Source: Siminovitchia acidinfaciens
Lineage (GTDB): Bacteria; Bacillota; Bacilli; Bacillales; Bacillaceae_C
Length of the DNA stretch: 64,000 nt
NCBI RefSeq assembly: GCF_003605385.1
Contig: NZ_QYTV02000002.1
Coordinates: forward strand, 125,412-189,411
Direction of reading: 5' to 3'
The notes under the pieces were generated by a model. It was not told the origin of the DNA. It did no database searches and saw only the letters and a list, made by a program, of their open reading frames with translations. Of this stretch, positions 9,623-18,128 are shown in pieces. A program made the position numbers and the translations under genes. Within the stretch, counting starts at the first letter, position 1. Every line of letters begins with the position of its first letter.

Positions 9623-10063
9623 TCAGCGAATAAATGCCGCTTCTTTTTTTGAAAGAGCATCCTCTAACCATTGAGGGTGCATTGTTAACAAGTCTTCTGG
9701 TAAGTTGTCCTGACTAAAAAATTTAATTTCAAGCGATTCATCTGAATTACACTTAAGTTCCCCACCTGTAATTTCAGCAAGAAAACAAGTCGTTATAAAA
9801 TGCACTGCCCTGCCATTCGGATAATTGAAAACTTGTGAATCAGGATCGGAATAAACACCAATCAGCTTTTTAATTCTTATATCTAAATTAGTCTCTTCTT
9901 TTACTGCTCTCATAACTGCTTCAGACACTGTTTCACCAATTTCCACATGTCCTGAAGGAATTCCCCACAAGCCAACATCAGCTCTTTTTTGCAATAGAAC
10001 TTGATTCGCTTGGTTCAAAATAATTACAGCAACTCCAGCTTTTAAATCATCAATTTTTTTCAA
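9623..10063 (-). CDS. Nudix hydrolase
   Basis: 146 residues. The Nudix box starts GHVEIGETVSEAV and continues MRAVKEETNLDI. The usual Arg-Glu pair is Arg-Ala and the final Gly is replaced (TNL), so the box is slightly off consensus while the E-E pair that binds Mg2+ is kept. The family cleaves nucleoside diphosphates linked to X; the substrate is unknown. It starts at TTG with AAGGAG upstream. Confidence 0.88.
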   Translation of the reverse strand: MKKIDDLKAGVAVIILNQANQVLLQKRADVGLWGIPSGHVEIGETVSEAVMRAVKEETNLDIRIKKLIGVYSDPDSQVFNYPNGRAVHFITTCFLAEITGGELKCNSDESLEIKFFSQDNLPEDLLTMHPQWLEDALSKKEAAFIR

Positions 10064-10080
10064 ATCAAAACTCCTTTCTT

Positions 10081-10102
10081 CAAGAAAATAGCCCGATTGA
10101 AG
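10081..10102 (+). repeat. dispersed repeat, truncated copy 4
   Basis: Only the core AATAGCCCGATTGAAG is left. It lies 16 bases beyond the stop of the VanZ-like remnant. Confidence 0.5.
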
Positions 10103-10117
10103 TGTACATATATTCCA

Positions 10118-10256
10118 TTACTGGGCCCGTAAGTTGAAATTAGATAATATGGTTCTGTTTTGTATTTTTTTCTGAACGAATTTTGTTTTCCAAATTCGAT
10201 ATCCTATCAAAGCACCAATCATATTAAGGATAAAATCATCAATATCAAAACTACCT
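10118..10256 (-). pseudogene. C-terminal remnant of a VanZ-family protein
   Basis: The frame opens with GSFDIDDFILNMIGALIGY, the characteristic last motif of VanZ-like membrane proteins, then runs through a basic tail to TAA at 10118. There is no N-terminal part upstream: that DNA belongs to another decayed frame that abuts it. So this is a truncated relic of about 45 codons. Confidence 0.55.
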
Positions 10257-10406
10257 CTTTAATGGAACGATGTGTTTTTTTGCAAATTCTCTTATTCGCT
10301 TTTCCATGTCAGCAGAGGAATCTACAGCATACTCGTTTATCTCTTCATATAAGTTATTGTGTTCTCAGACATCTTACGTAGCCGCAATATAATATCTTAA
10401 CATCAT
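10251..10406 (-). pseudogene. decayed small ORF of unknown family
   Basis: From ATG at 10406/10403 (GAGGTGG upstream) a single frame reads MLRYYIAAT, stop, DV, stop, EHNNLYEEINEYAVDSS and on to KKHIVPLKR before TAG at 10251. Two internal stops (TAA, TGA) break an otherwise protein-like 50-residue frame. Its end overlaps the VanZ remnant. Family not recognised. Confidence 0.4.
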
Positions 10407-10430
10407 ACCACCTCAATAATGTAAAGAAGG

Positions 10431-10466
10431 CTAATTCCTATTTCGGAATGGCGCACAATCGTTGGA
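10431..10466 (+). repeat. dispersed GCGCCCG repeat, copy 5
   Basis: Diverged copy: CTAATTCCTATTTCGGAATG then GCGCACAATCGTTGGACA. It lies nine bases from the stop of the minus-strand GNAT gene. Confidence 0.7.
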
Positions 10467-10474
10467 CAGATGAA

Positions 10475-10927
10475 TTAATCTATAATTAACTTCATGCCTT
10501 CATGACTGGAGGTAAAGCCCAACTTTTCATAAAATCGGAGTGCATCTTTACGGTCTTTATCAGTAGTTAATTGTATAAGACCGCAACCTTTGGATTTTGC
10601 TATTGTAATCGCTTCACGAAACAAAGCTGCACCAACCTTTTGACCCCTGTAATTTTTATCAACACGCACTCCCTCAATTTGCGCCCGTTTCATTCCTAGC
10701 CTAGCTAGGCCAGGGATAATTGTTAATTGTAAGCAACCAATTATAATTTCATCTTGAATAACTAATAAGATTTGATTACCACTTTGATTTTCAATAGCTG
10801 AGAAAGCATCATAATAAGCCTCTGGTAAAGGGTCTTCATATTTCTCCCGTTTGGACCCTAGTTCATCATCTGCTAGTAAGCGCACAATCTCTTTTAAATC
10901 ACTTTTCTTCGCCATTCTAAACTCCAT
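10475..10927 (-). CDS. GNAT-family N-acetyltransferase
   Basis: 150 residues with the acetyl-CoA pyrophosphate loop RGQKVGAALFREAI around residues 105-118 (R-x-x-x-x-G/A pattern) preceded by a GVRVDKNYR strand, and the C-terminal motif ALRFYEKLGFTSSHEGMKL. The family transfers acetyl from acetyl-CoA to amines; the acceptor is unknown. The ribosome binding site is weak (GGGGAA about ten bases before ATG). Single gene. Confidence 0.9.
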   Translation of the reverse strand: MEFRMAKKSDLKEIVRLLADDELGSKREKYEDPLPEAYYDAFSAIENQSGNQILLVIQDEIIIGCLQLTIIPGLARLGMKRAQIEGVRVDKNYRGQKVGAALFREAITIAKSKGCGLIQLTTDKDRKDALRFYEKLGFTSSHEGMKLIID

Positions 10928-11047
10928 TTACAACTATTCCCCATTCTTTTTTTATAGATTTTTGTTATTAGTTAAGTTCATGGATCCCATTAACCTTCTT
11001 TTAGTTTAATAATCTTACTAATCTGTCTTGCCCTTAACAAAGTTAAG

Positions 11048-11088
11048 GGGCACGATTCTTATTATTGAAACGCGCTTTTCCAGAAAAA
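11048..11088 (+). repeat. dispersed GCGCCCG repeat, copy 6
   Basis: GGGCACGATTCTTATTATTG then AAACGCGCTTTTCCAGAAAA. It is 47 bases beyond the stop of the minus-strand PNPOx-like gene. Confidence 0.6.
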
Positions 11089-11134
11089 ATATTCAGAATA
11101 TTATTCTCCGATTTGCTTCATAAATGATTCTAAA

Positions 11135-11785
11135 CTATGGCCACAGAAGTTCTTTGATCCATTTATTATTTTCCATTCGATACAATAAGCGTATATGCTT
11201 CCTTTCTCTATCTCCTTGCCAAAATTCCACTTCACTTGCTGTTACTTTGTATAAACACCAATGAGCGTCTACTGTATTAGGTTTACTTTTCAGTCGCTCA
11301 ATTTGCTCTAATATTGATTCTTCTAAGATTTTACTATCTGGTAAAACTTTACTTTGTTTCCCCAGAAGTGCAAGGGCACGTGCAACCTCACCTCTTTCTA
11401 AAAAATCCTTTGCACTTCGCTCTTTTCCTACCTTGCACGAGGTTCCTCGTATTCGAACTTGCCTGCCAATCAAGGACCAATAAAAGGTTAAAGAAACATT
11501 TGGATTCATCTTCAATTGTTGTCCCTTCACACTGTTTGAGCCAGATGCAAAGTACCATCCATCTTCATCCATATCTTTTAAAATAAGTACCCTTGCATCA
11601 GGATACCCAAAACTGTTGATGGTTGAGAGTGTCATGGAGTGAGGTTCATGAACACCCTTTTCTATAACAGTATAAAACCATTCTTGAAAGAGCTCGTTTG
11701 GATTTGAAGGAACATTAGTAGGGTCAAATTTTGGAAATGGTCCTTCCAAAGATTTGAGGTTTTTTAACTTATGGGTATCCTTCAT
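11135..11785 (-). CDS. pyridoxamine 5'-phosphate oxidase-like flavoprotein
   Basis: 216 residues with the FMN-binding split-barrel: MTLSTINSFGYPDARVLILK then GWYFASGSNSVKGQQL and NVSLTFYW, and a PdxH-type C-terminal part VEFWQGDRERKHIRLLY ending in ELLWP. True PdxH oxidises pyridoxamine/pyridoxine phosphate to PLP using FMN and O2. Most Bacillus make PLP by PdxST instead, so a related oxidase role (PhzG-like) is also possible. ATG follows AAAAGGAG. Confidence 0.8.
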   Translation of the reverse strand: MKDTHKLKNLKSLEGPFPKFDPTNVPSNPNELFQEWFYTVIEKGVHEPHSMTLSTINSFGYPDARVLILKDMDEDGWYFASGSNSVKGQQLKMNPNVSLTFYWSLIGRQVRIRGTSCKVGKERSAKDFLERGEVARALALLGKQSKVLPDSKILEESILEQIERLKSKPNTVDAHWCLYKVTASEVEFWQGDRERKHIRLLYRMENNKWIKELLWP

Positions 11786-12150
11786 ATGTATACTCCTTTT
11801 CCTTTCATACTCAATTACAATTCTATAAACTAATGACTAATCCTTCTTCATCACACCTGACTTGTTAGTTTAAGGTGGAGATTTTTTGATATAAATATCT
11901 CATTGTCTTTTAATCGATCCTCAACCATTCAGCCCTATAATAAAATAAGCGCCAATTCAATTATGGCGCCCTTATTATTGAAGATCAAAGGCTATTGAAG
12001 CCAGATCTTACTAATTTAATTCTAGTCTCCGTTGTTCAATAACTGATTCGGACGATGAAGAACTTGAAAACCGACATATTGATCCCTAGTACAAATTTCC
12101 CCTTGGTATAACAATCCCAGTAACTCATCACCCGAAGCCTGTGACACATT
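11786..12150. other. intergenic stretch with a protein-like tail
   Basis: After the DUF3995 gene stops at 12153, a different minus-strand frame stays open to 12022 and reads GDELLGLLYQGEICTRDQYV and on to a TAG. This may be the tail of a lost gene. The rest (11786-12021) holds repeat copy 7 and nothing else I can support. Confidence 0.3.
11949..11985 (+). repeat. dispersed GCGCCCG repeat, copy 7
   Basis: GCGCCAATTCAATTATG then GCGCCCTTATTATTGAAGAT, which can fold because GCGCC and GGCGC both occur. It lies 37 bases beyond the end of the tail-like frame at 12022. Confidence 0.7.
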
Positions 12151-12152
12151 AA

Positions 12153-12734
12153 TTATGCAAATCGCACACCCAGCATCCCAGTGACTAACCCAACAATCGT
12201 GCCAAGCATACACACTGCAAGCCAAACCTTCCTGCTCCGTGCTTCTTTCAAAGAAAACCATCCTGCAGTGGCAAGTAAAATGCCTTCAATCAAAAACCAC
12301 GGTTCGAAAATGACCATATCCCACACCACGTACATATCATCATGAATATCAAATGTCCTATTCTCCAAACCAATCACACCTGCGATTTGCAAGCCACGAT
12401 AGATAATGCCAAAAATGCCATGAGAAGTGGCTATCGAACATCCAAATACAGATATGGAAAGCAACAATAAGTGCAAAATTTTATTTTTGCTTAAATAAAT
12501 GAAACCAAGACCTACGAATCCTGCAACAATAAAGAATGGTAATGAAATCCAATTAATCAGTTCAAACTGGGAAGATGCAGCCACGCCGGGTTTTAGTAGG
12601 AACAGCCCCATTCTTCCACCTAAAGCCCAATATAGATGTGGCAGCATATAGGCAATGGACCATACAAAAACAGCGCCGCCTGCCCAGTTGGTTGATTTTA
12701 ATTGCAGTGGTTTCGACGACAGATTTGAATTCAT
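12153..12734 (-). CDS. DUF3995 integral membrane protein
   Basis: 193 residues with about five hydrophobic helices (near 18-38, 62-80, 86-105, 140-158 and 170-190) and the DUF3995 motif around AYMLPHLYWALGG. Function unknown; members are small inner-membrane proteins of Bacillales. ATG follows GAGGTGATCGTTA. The next downstream repeat and lack of a hairpin suggest it is transcribed alone. Confidence 0.8.
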   Translation of the reverse strand: MNSNLSSKPLQLKSTNWAGGAVFVWSIAYMLPHLYWALGGRMGLFLLKPGVAASSQFELINWISLPFFIVAGFVGLGFIYLSKNKILHLLLLSISVFGCSIATSHGIFGIIYRGLQIAGVIGLENRTFDIHDDMYVVWDMVIFEPWFLIEGILLATAGWFSLKEARSRKVWLAVCMLGTIVGLVTGMLGVRFA

Positions 12735-12791
12735 TAACGATCACCTCGGCAATGTCCTTGAAACCATTGTGCAAGACTTTTACTTAAGCCG

Positions 12792-12830
12792 TTAATTCTT
12801 ATTCGGGGCATGCGCCCTTTAAATGAACAA
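12792..12830 (+). repeat. dispersed GCGCCCG repeat, copy 8
   Basis: TTAATTCTTATTCGGGGC then ATGCGCCCTTTAAATGAACA. It lies 37 bases from the stop of the minus-strand DinB gene. Confidence 0.75.
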
Positions 12831-12866
12831 CAGCACGTAAAATTCCGCAACTATCAGTTCTTATCT

Positions 12867-13340
12867 TTAATCAACCGGCCATGCATCTTGTAATTTTCTC
12901 ATTACTATGATTTGTCCAGCATGGTGGGCATCATGACGGATTACACCATTAATATGTTTACACAGTGGAAGTTTGGATGTATCATTTCCTAAATCTATTG
13001 CGCTCAACTTTTGGATTTGCCCATATATTTCCCCATTAACTCGATGCATCCTTTTGACTATAGCATCCCAATCTTCTTGTGAATCTCCTTCATATGCAAA
13101 TGTATCTTGGTTATTTGATGCATACACTGCAGTTTTTCCTCGTAACCGCAATAACAAGCGTTCTTTGTAAAATAGCAAGTGAGCAGTAATTTCCCAAATT
13201 GAATTTATTGTCTTGTTTTCAGGTTTCCATACTGCCTGCTGAACAGTCAGATCATTTATTACTAGCTCTACTGGTGAGTACCAATCATCTTTATTATAAG
13301 TATGTTCTATTTCATAAAGTAACAGATCGATTACATTCAA
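12867..13340 (-). CDS. DinB-family protein
   Basis: 157 residues, the usual DinB/YfiT size. The metal-binding histidine triad is present: His in EITAHLLFYKE (about residue 53) and two in IRHDAHHAGQI (about 134 and 138). These four-helix proteins bind divalent metal; some are bacillithiol-dependent transferases. The substrate is unknown. It starts at TTG with GAGAGG upstream. Confidence 0.88.
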   Translation of the reverse strand: MNVIDLLLYEIEHTYNKDDWYSPVELVINDLTVQQAVWKPENKTINSIWEITAHLLFYKERLLLRLRGKTAVYASNNQDTFAYEGDSQEDWDAIVKRMHRVNGEIYGQIQKLSAIDLGNDTSKLPLCKHINGVIRHDAHHAGQIIVMRKLQDAWPVD

Positions 13341-13757
13341 TGTTTTTAACCTCTCCCCTTTTAATAGCCTATTAAATACATTCGTTATATATAATGTTTT
13401 TCCTTTCTATAAGGTTACGGAGAGTATTTAAAAAAATGAGGATGTTTGTTTAAAAAAACGATATATTTATTCATATGCATTCTTTCACAATCTGGACCTA
13501 AAATAAAAAATGATCGCTATCCTTATTCTAGGATGAAAAAATAACAGCGATTAATAAGTTCGCAAACCTCATACGAATAAATTGATACTTAAATCTATTG
13601 TTATTTTTTAACCCGGTAAGAACTAACAGGGACTAGATAACTCGACAATGTGGAACATTCGAATAATCTTTTTATATTTGAAAATGCTCTTATTAAAACC
13701 TTACAATAATAATTATGACTTTGCCTCCAAATTTCGTCATACTAATAAAGCTATTAG
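13341..13757. other. non-coding gap
   Basis: About 415 AT-rich bases. A weak imperfect hairpin around 13510-13555 (GATCGCTATCC with complementary TAACAGCGAT) resembles a badly diverged copy of the dispersed repeat. No frame is convincing. Confidence 0.4.
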
Positions 13758-13871
13758 AAAGTTTTAGATCGTATAATTGTTGACGAAATTGAATGTAGTG
13801 CTATGCTTGGTATTTCTCAAGGGGAACAAAGGCGTTTCTTTGAACAATATATAAAATCAGGAATATTGTAA
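13758..13871 (+). pseudogene. short C-terminal gene remnant
   Basis: A plus-strand frame of 37 codons with no start reads KVLDRIIVDEIECSAMLGIS and ends at TAA 13871, just before the aminopeptidase ribosome binding site. It has protein-like composition but no recognised family. Upstream the frame is broken, so it looks like the tail of a lost gene. Confidence 0.3.
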
Positions 13872-13896
13872 TTGCAGCCAAGGAAGGAAGATAAAT

Positions 13897-14649
13897 ATGA
13901 TTACTTTAAAGTCACAGCGTGAAATTGATATGATGAAAAAGGCAGGCCGATTACTTGCTGACACACATAAACAAGTAGCTAAGATGATACAGCCAGGTGT
14001 CACAACTTGGGAAATTGAAGAATTCGTAGATCGTTATTTACGCAAACATGGGGCCATTTCAGAACAAATAGGTTACAACGGCTACAAATACGCAATTTGT
14101 GCGAGTATCAATGATGAAGTTTGCCACGGATTCCCACGAAAGGTTTCGCTAAAAGAAGGAGATATTGTCACCATTGATACTGTTGTAAATTTAAATGGAT
14201 ACTTAGCTGATTCAGCATGGAGCTATCCAGTCGGAAAAATTAACAATCTAACGCAAAAACTATTAGATGTCACTAAAGAATCTTTATATAAGGGTATCGA
14301 ACAAGTCAAAATAGGAAATCGAATCGGTGATATTGGTCATGCTATACAAACGTATGTTGAAGCTCAAGGATTTTCTGTAGTTCGCGATTTCATAGGTCAT
14401 GGCATCGGACCTACTATGCATGAAGATCCTCAAGTCCCACATTATGGTCTGCCCGGAAAAGGACCTCGTATAAAGGAAGGAATGGTTTTCACCATTGAAC
14501 CAATGGTCAATTTGGGAGGCTACGAAACAAAAATGGATAATAACGGCTGGACTGCCCGCACGATGGATGGTTCTCTCTCTGCTCAATATGAACATACCAT
14601 AGCAGTTACAAAAGATGAGATTATTATTATTACTTTACAAGAAGATTAA
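13897..14649 (+). CDS. map: type I methionyl aminopeptidase
   Basis: Removes the N-terminal methionine from new proteins. The 250 residues carry the five metal ligands of the pita-bread fold: Asp in VTIDTVV, Asp in LADSAWS, His in FIGHGIG, Glu in FTIEPMV and Glu in AQYEHTI. It stands alone rather than in the ribosomal-protein cluster between secY and infA, so it is probably the second Bacillus-type enzyme (YflG-like). ATG follows AAGGAAGGAAG. Confidence 0.93.
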   Translation: MITLKSQREIDMMKKAGRLLADTHKQVAKMIQPGVTTWEIEEFVDRYLRKHGAISEQIGYNGYKYAICASINDEVCHGFPRKVSLKEGDIVTIDTVVNLNGYLADSAWSYPVGKINNLTQKLLDVTKESLYKGIEQVKIGNRIGDIGHAIQTYVEAQGFSVVRDFIGHGIGPTMHEDPQVPHYGLPGKGPRIKEGMVFTIEPMVNLGGYETKMDNNGWTARTMDGSLSAQYEHTIAVTKDEIIIITLQED

Positions 14650-14675
14650 ATATCCAGTATTAACCATTCCCATTG

Positions 14676-14711
14676 AGTAGCTTTTGCTTTCTTGAGCAAG
14701 GCTACTTTTTT
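14676..14711 (+). terminator. terminator after methionyl aminopeptidase
   Basis: Stem AGTAGC...GCTACT with an inner TTGCT/AGCAA pairing, followed by TTTTTT. It lies 27 bases after the stop. Confidence 0.85.
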
Positions 14712-14734
14712 GTTTTCTTGAAGATATATTTTAA

Positions 14735-14795
14735 TAATCTGGCCCTAATATATAAATGGGCAGTAATTCTTGCTATTGAATCGTATCCGATAGCA
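14735..14795 (+). repeat. dispersed repeat, copy 9, diverged
   Basis: AATCTGGCCCTAATATAT followed by GGCAGTAATTCTTGCTATTG and AATCGTATCCGATAGC; two partial copies in tandem. It is 23 bases from the stop of a minus-strand decayed gene. Confidence 0.5.
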
Positions 14796-14817
14796 GCATA
14801 AAAATTTTGATGAGCAT

Positions 14818-15158
14818 TTACTTAAAAATAGGGACCTTTTTAATGGTCAACAAATGTCCCTCTTCTAACAAAAGTTGTTTTGGACTAACAATCTCATGCA
14901 ATAATACTTTGGACTTTTTTCGTATCTTCATTTCAACTCGGCTTGAATTTAATAAATTGATTATTTGTACTGTACAAACTTTATAAGGTGCAGTGTGATT
15001 ATGAATATACTGTAATAATTCCCGTAACTCCCATTCCTTTTCAAGACTGATTGTTTCCAATTGAACCGGAAAATCAAATTCCGGAATAATAATGTCTGTC
15101 TCTATGTAATCCCTAGTCCCATCTTTTTGTCTGATGCCAGATAATAATAATACGTCAT
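14818..15158 (-). pseudogene. frameshifted small protein, unknown family
   Basis: ATG at 15158 with GAGGGGTGAG upstream opens MTYYYYLASDKKMGLGIT then hits TAG. A one-base shift continues as IETDIIIPEFDFPVQLETIS and on through an 80-residue open frame to 14818. Joined, this would be a protein of about 112 residues. The good ribosome binding site before the broken half argues for a recent one-base deletion. A second start inside the longer half (15060) has no clear signal. Family not recognised. Confidence 0.5.
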
Positions 15159-15547
15159 TTTTTTCTCACCCCTCTAACAGACAGATTCTTATCTTAAATA
15201 TCTAGGTATTGCACAACAATCTGTCCCTATTATGAAAAAAGGAGGCAACACCTTATTCCGGATATTAGCCCGTTTGAGAACAGTAGTAAAAACAATGCCT
15301 AGAAATGGTACACCGCTGACTGCAAGTCAAGCGTTCTCCCACGATGGTTACTTTAACTGTCTCAAACATTATATTTTTTCCATACAAAAAAGGAATTTCT
15401 TAAAATAAGTACTGACCCATCCACTAAGCAACCGTCCGCTAACTGGATAACCTCTTTCGGATAATCGGCACTTGTGTCTCATCATCAGGGATGAGAGGAA
15501 CGCCAGCCGGAATATGCCGGCACCCTCCCCGCACTTGACCGTGATTT
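15159..15547. other. non-coding gap
   Basis: Apart from repeat copy 10 I see no coding frame, terminator or promoter in these 390 bases. Confidence 0.5.
15243..15283 (+). repeat. dispersed GCGCCCG repeat, copy 10
   Basis: AGGCAACACCTTATTCCGGA then TATTAGCCCGTTTGAGAACA. It lies about 265 bases beyond the ECF sigma gene stop, further away than most copies. Confidence 0.6.
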
Positions 15548-16411
15548 TCATTTTTGTAAGTGTGCCAATTTATCTGGATTTGCCACCATATAAACGTGGG
15601 AAATCTTATCGCCCAGGAACTGTATTGACACCACATAGGCGACATAGCCGTCGATTGATATGACAACGCCTGGATATCCATTCACATCTTTGAATTCCAT
15701 TATCGAGTTTTCAGGTAATTTTTTCATTATGCTTGTAAACAAAAAGACAATTCGTTCTGATGTATAGATGGGATTTAGCGCAGCTTTTACTTTGCCGCCC
15801 CCGTCAGAAATAAATACAGAATCTGTCTTCAATAATTCTAGCATTTTATGAATATTACCTTTTTGAAGTGCCATCGTAAATTGTTCTACCCTGCTCCTCA
15901 TAGATTGGAAATCCAATGAAGAAGCTTTCGGACGGTTTTCCATGCTTTTTTTAGCTCTATGAAAAATCTGTCTGCAATTAGTGGATGTTTTTCCAATAAT
16001 AGCTGCAATTTCTTCATAGCTATACTGAAAAACTTCTCGTAATATGAAGACTGCTCGTTCATCCTCAGATAACTGTTGCAAAAGCAAGAGATAAGCTGTC
16101 GAGATAGATTCCTTCATTAAATAAGTTTGAGAAGGGTCATTTCCTTCATCTACCAATGGTTCCGGTAGCCACTCTCCAATATAAACCTCGCGGTTACTAA
16201 CAGCGGAACGCAATTTGTCTATAGAGCTATTCATCACGATCCTACATAAATAAGCTTTCTCGTTTTCAATGACTTTTTCGCCGCTTACCCTGTTATAAGT
16301 TAGGAACGCTTCTTGCACAAGATCTTCTGCATCGACAACACTTCCCGTCATTCGATAAGCGATTGAAAATAACAAAGATTTATACGTCTGATACAGTTGT
16401 TCTGTTTCCAA
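15548..16411 (-). CDS. ECF41-type sigma factor (SigJ-like, SnoaL C-terminal domain)
   Basis: 287 residues: sigma region 2 (about 5-75, QEAFL), linker with the ECF41 signature WLPEP (81-85), sigma region 4 (about 110-160), then a SnoaL-like extension bearing DGGGK (203-207) and NPDKL (278-282), both hallmarks of ECF41. In this family the extension modulates activity in place of an anti-sigma factor. It starts at TTG five bases after the oxidoreductase stop (AAAGGAAGG upstream), so the two form an operon. A matching ECF41 promoter lies upstream of that operon. Confidence 0.93.
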   Translation of the reverse strand: METEQLYQTYKSLLFSIAYRMTGSVVDAEDLVQEAFLTYNRVSGEKVIENEKAYLCRIVMNSSIDKLRSAVSNREVYIGEWLPEPLVDEGNDPSQTYLMKESISTAYLLLLQQLSEDERAVFILREVFQYSYEEIAAIIGKTSTNCRQIFHRAKKSMENRPKASSLDFQSMRSRVEQFTMALQKGNIHKMLELLKTDSVFISDGGGKVKAALNPIYTSERIVFLFTSIMKKLPENSIMEFKDVNGYPGVVISIDGYVAYVVSIQFLGDKISHVYMVANPDKLAHLQK

Positions 16412-16416
16412 AATGA

Positions 16417-17715
16417 TTAACCTTCCTTTACCAAAATCATTTCACTTGTTTTTAAAATTTCTTGTGCTGCACGCTTCCCACTTGCTACAGCAGCGTCTGC
16501 TAATACTTCTTCATGCCCCGCCCAATCTCCTGCAATATAAATTCCGCTCATTTCTGGTATACTTGGCCCTGGATTTTCTTTTCGCTTCATATGCGGAAAA
16601 TCATAAGATACTGTTAGTTTCGGTAAAAATTGTTGTACAACCACTTCTTTCCTCCATCCTGGATGAAGCAAATCCATGACTGTTTCTAATTGTCGCTTAT
16701 CTGCATGTACGTTCAATTCTTCCATAGGATGATGGTATTTTGCGAGACTAACAACGATTGTTCCATCATTACTTAATTTTGCTGCTCGCGATTGATTTGT
16801 AAAAAGAAAAGGTTGATCAAGACCGATTGCAAATTGACGTTGTGGGCAAGGTAACTTCTTCAACCCTACATCAATGCAGCTTGCCGTAATCGGAATTGCT
16901 TGTTCATTCCAGCGATGCAGAGAGGTTTGTTCTGCACCTTTAATCATTTTTACAGCTTCTTTCGGAGGGGATGCAACAATACAATCAGCAACGCCAATGA
17001 CCGTCCCATCCGAACATAGTATGCTTTGATATTCCCCATGATGCTCAATATTTGTGACATTTTTATTCGTAAATATTTCAACTCCTCCTGCTATTGCCTG
17101 CTGCCTAAGTTTCGCAACAATCGTTCCCCAACCTCCATCAACATACAAAACTCCACCTTTCAAAGAACGTTGTACTTGCTTCAATACCGGCTTTGCAAAC
17201 TGTAAGGTCGGTGCATTGGTATACGTCGTCAATCGACAGATCGAATAAAAAATATGCCTTACCATTGGATCGGTTATTTCCGTATCAGCCCATTCTGTGA
17301 GACTAATTTCTGGAATAGAATCAATATTTAACTTCATCACCTTTAACATTAACTTTCCGAACACAAACTTAGCTTTCCATGTTAAAAGGGTGGACGACAT
17401 GATCGACGAAAAATCTGTTGGTATGACTTGAACTGAATGATCTAAAATCCCATGAATGTGAACGGACTTTGAAGCATTTCCACCTGGAATGGATAATCCA
17501 AGTTCAGTTAGAATCGTCATGGCATCACTTGAAAGATACAATCCATGCGGTCCTAAATTCATTAGAACTCCATTTTTATCATTCGTCATCGCCCTGCCAC
17601 CAAGACGATTGGATTTTTCCAAAACAACGATTTTCTTTCCTTCTCTTGCCAAGAAATTAGCTGCAGTCAATCCAGCCAATCCTCCACCAATGATCGCAAC
17701 ATCATATTTAAACAT
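16417..17715 (-). CDS. FAD-dependent oxidoreductase, phytoene desaturase-like
   Basis: 432 residues beginning with the dinucleotide-binding motif VAIIGGGLAGLTAANFLA and the NRLGGRA segment, and ending with a second FAD motif GIYIAGDWAGHEEVLADAA. This is the NAD(P)-binding amine oxidase/phytoene desaturase fold. The substrate is unknown. ECF41 sigma genes are usually paired with an oxidoreductase or carboxymuconolactone decarboxylase that they control, and this one has an ECF41-type promoter. ATG follows AGGAGGGATTTTTT. Confidence 0.9.
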   Translation of the reverse strand: MFKYDVAIIGGGLAGLTAANFLAREGKKIVVLEKSNRLGGRAMTNDKNGVLMNLGPHGLYLSSDAMTILTELGLSIPGGNASKSVHIHGILDHSVQVIPTDFSSIMSSTLLTWKAKFVFGKLMLKVMKLNIDSIPEISLTEWADTEITDPMVRHIFYSICRLTTYTNAPTLQFAKPVLKQVQRSLKGGVLYVDGGWGTIVAKLRQQAIAGGVEIFTNKNVTNIEHHGEYQSILCSDGTVIGVADCIVASPPKEAVKMIKGAEQTSLHRWNEQAIPITASCIDVGLKKLPCPQRQFAIGLDQPFLFTNQSRAAKLSNDGTIVVSLAKYHHPMEELNVHADKRQLETVMDLLHPGWRKEVVVQQFLPKLTVSYDFPHMKRKENPGPSIPEMSGIYIAGDWAGHEEVLADAAVASGKRAAQEILKTSEMILVKEG

Positions 17716-17750
17716 AAAAAAATCCCTCCTAGATATCGTTCTGTAATCAA

Positions 17751-17777
17751 AACGATTGAGGAGAGGATTTTGTGACA
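17751..17777 (-). promoter_or_regulatory. ECF41-type promoter
   Basis: On the minus strand TGTCACA (17777-17771) and CGTT (17754-17751) are separated by exactly 16 bases. The published ECF41 target consensus is TGTCACA-N16-CGTC. It lies 36 bases upstream of the oxidoreductase ATG, so the sigma factor probably drives its own operon. Confidence 0.75.
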
Positions 17778-17821
17778 GCGAATAGGAAATATTTTATATT
17801 GAGGAGAATTAGTACTTCACA

Positions 17822-17842
17822 TCAAGCCCGATTGCGGAAAGA
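17822..17842 (+). repeat. dispersed repeat, truncated copy 11
   Basis: Core only: AAGCCCGATTGCGGAAAG. No minus-strand gene is seen to its immediate right. Confidence 0.45.
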
Positions 17843-18019
17843 TTAAGATAGTGATTGCTATTTTTAGCTTGTTGAGCTAACTTTCACTTCAATAATAATT
17901 AAGTAAGCATTCTGTATGTTTGAACTAAAATTCAACTTTTATTTTCTAAATCTTTGATTCAATTCTCTAGTCTCTTATTTTTCTCCATTACCAATAATTA
18001 TCCCCCTTTAACTAAAGGA

Positions 18020-18060
18020 AGACGCAGATCCTTATTTGAATCGCGCCTTTAACGGAATAA
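18020..18060 (+). repeat. dispersed GCGCCCG repeat, copy 12
   Basis: GACGCAGATCCTTATTTG then AATCGCGCCTTTAACGGAAT. It lies 69 bases from the stop of tgl. Confidence 0.75.
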
Positions 18061-18128
18061 AAAGTTGCTTGAAGTTGTTAAACATATTTATTGTAGTTAT
18101 ACATCTTTTTTGTCACTAACATTATCTT

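Larger units (their letters stand above)
17778..18128. other. non-coding gap with repeat fragments
   Basis: 350 AT-rich bases between the ECF41 promoter and tgl. It contains repeat copies 11 and 12; nothing else is supported. Confidence 0.5.
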
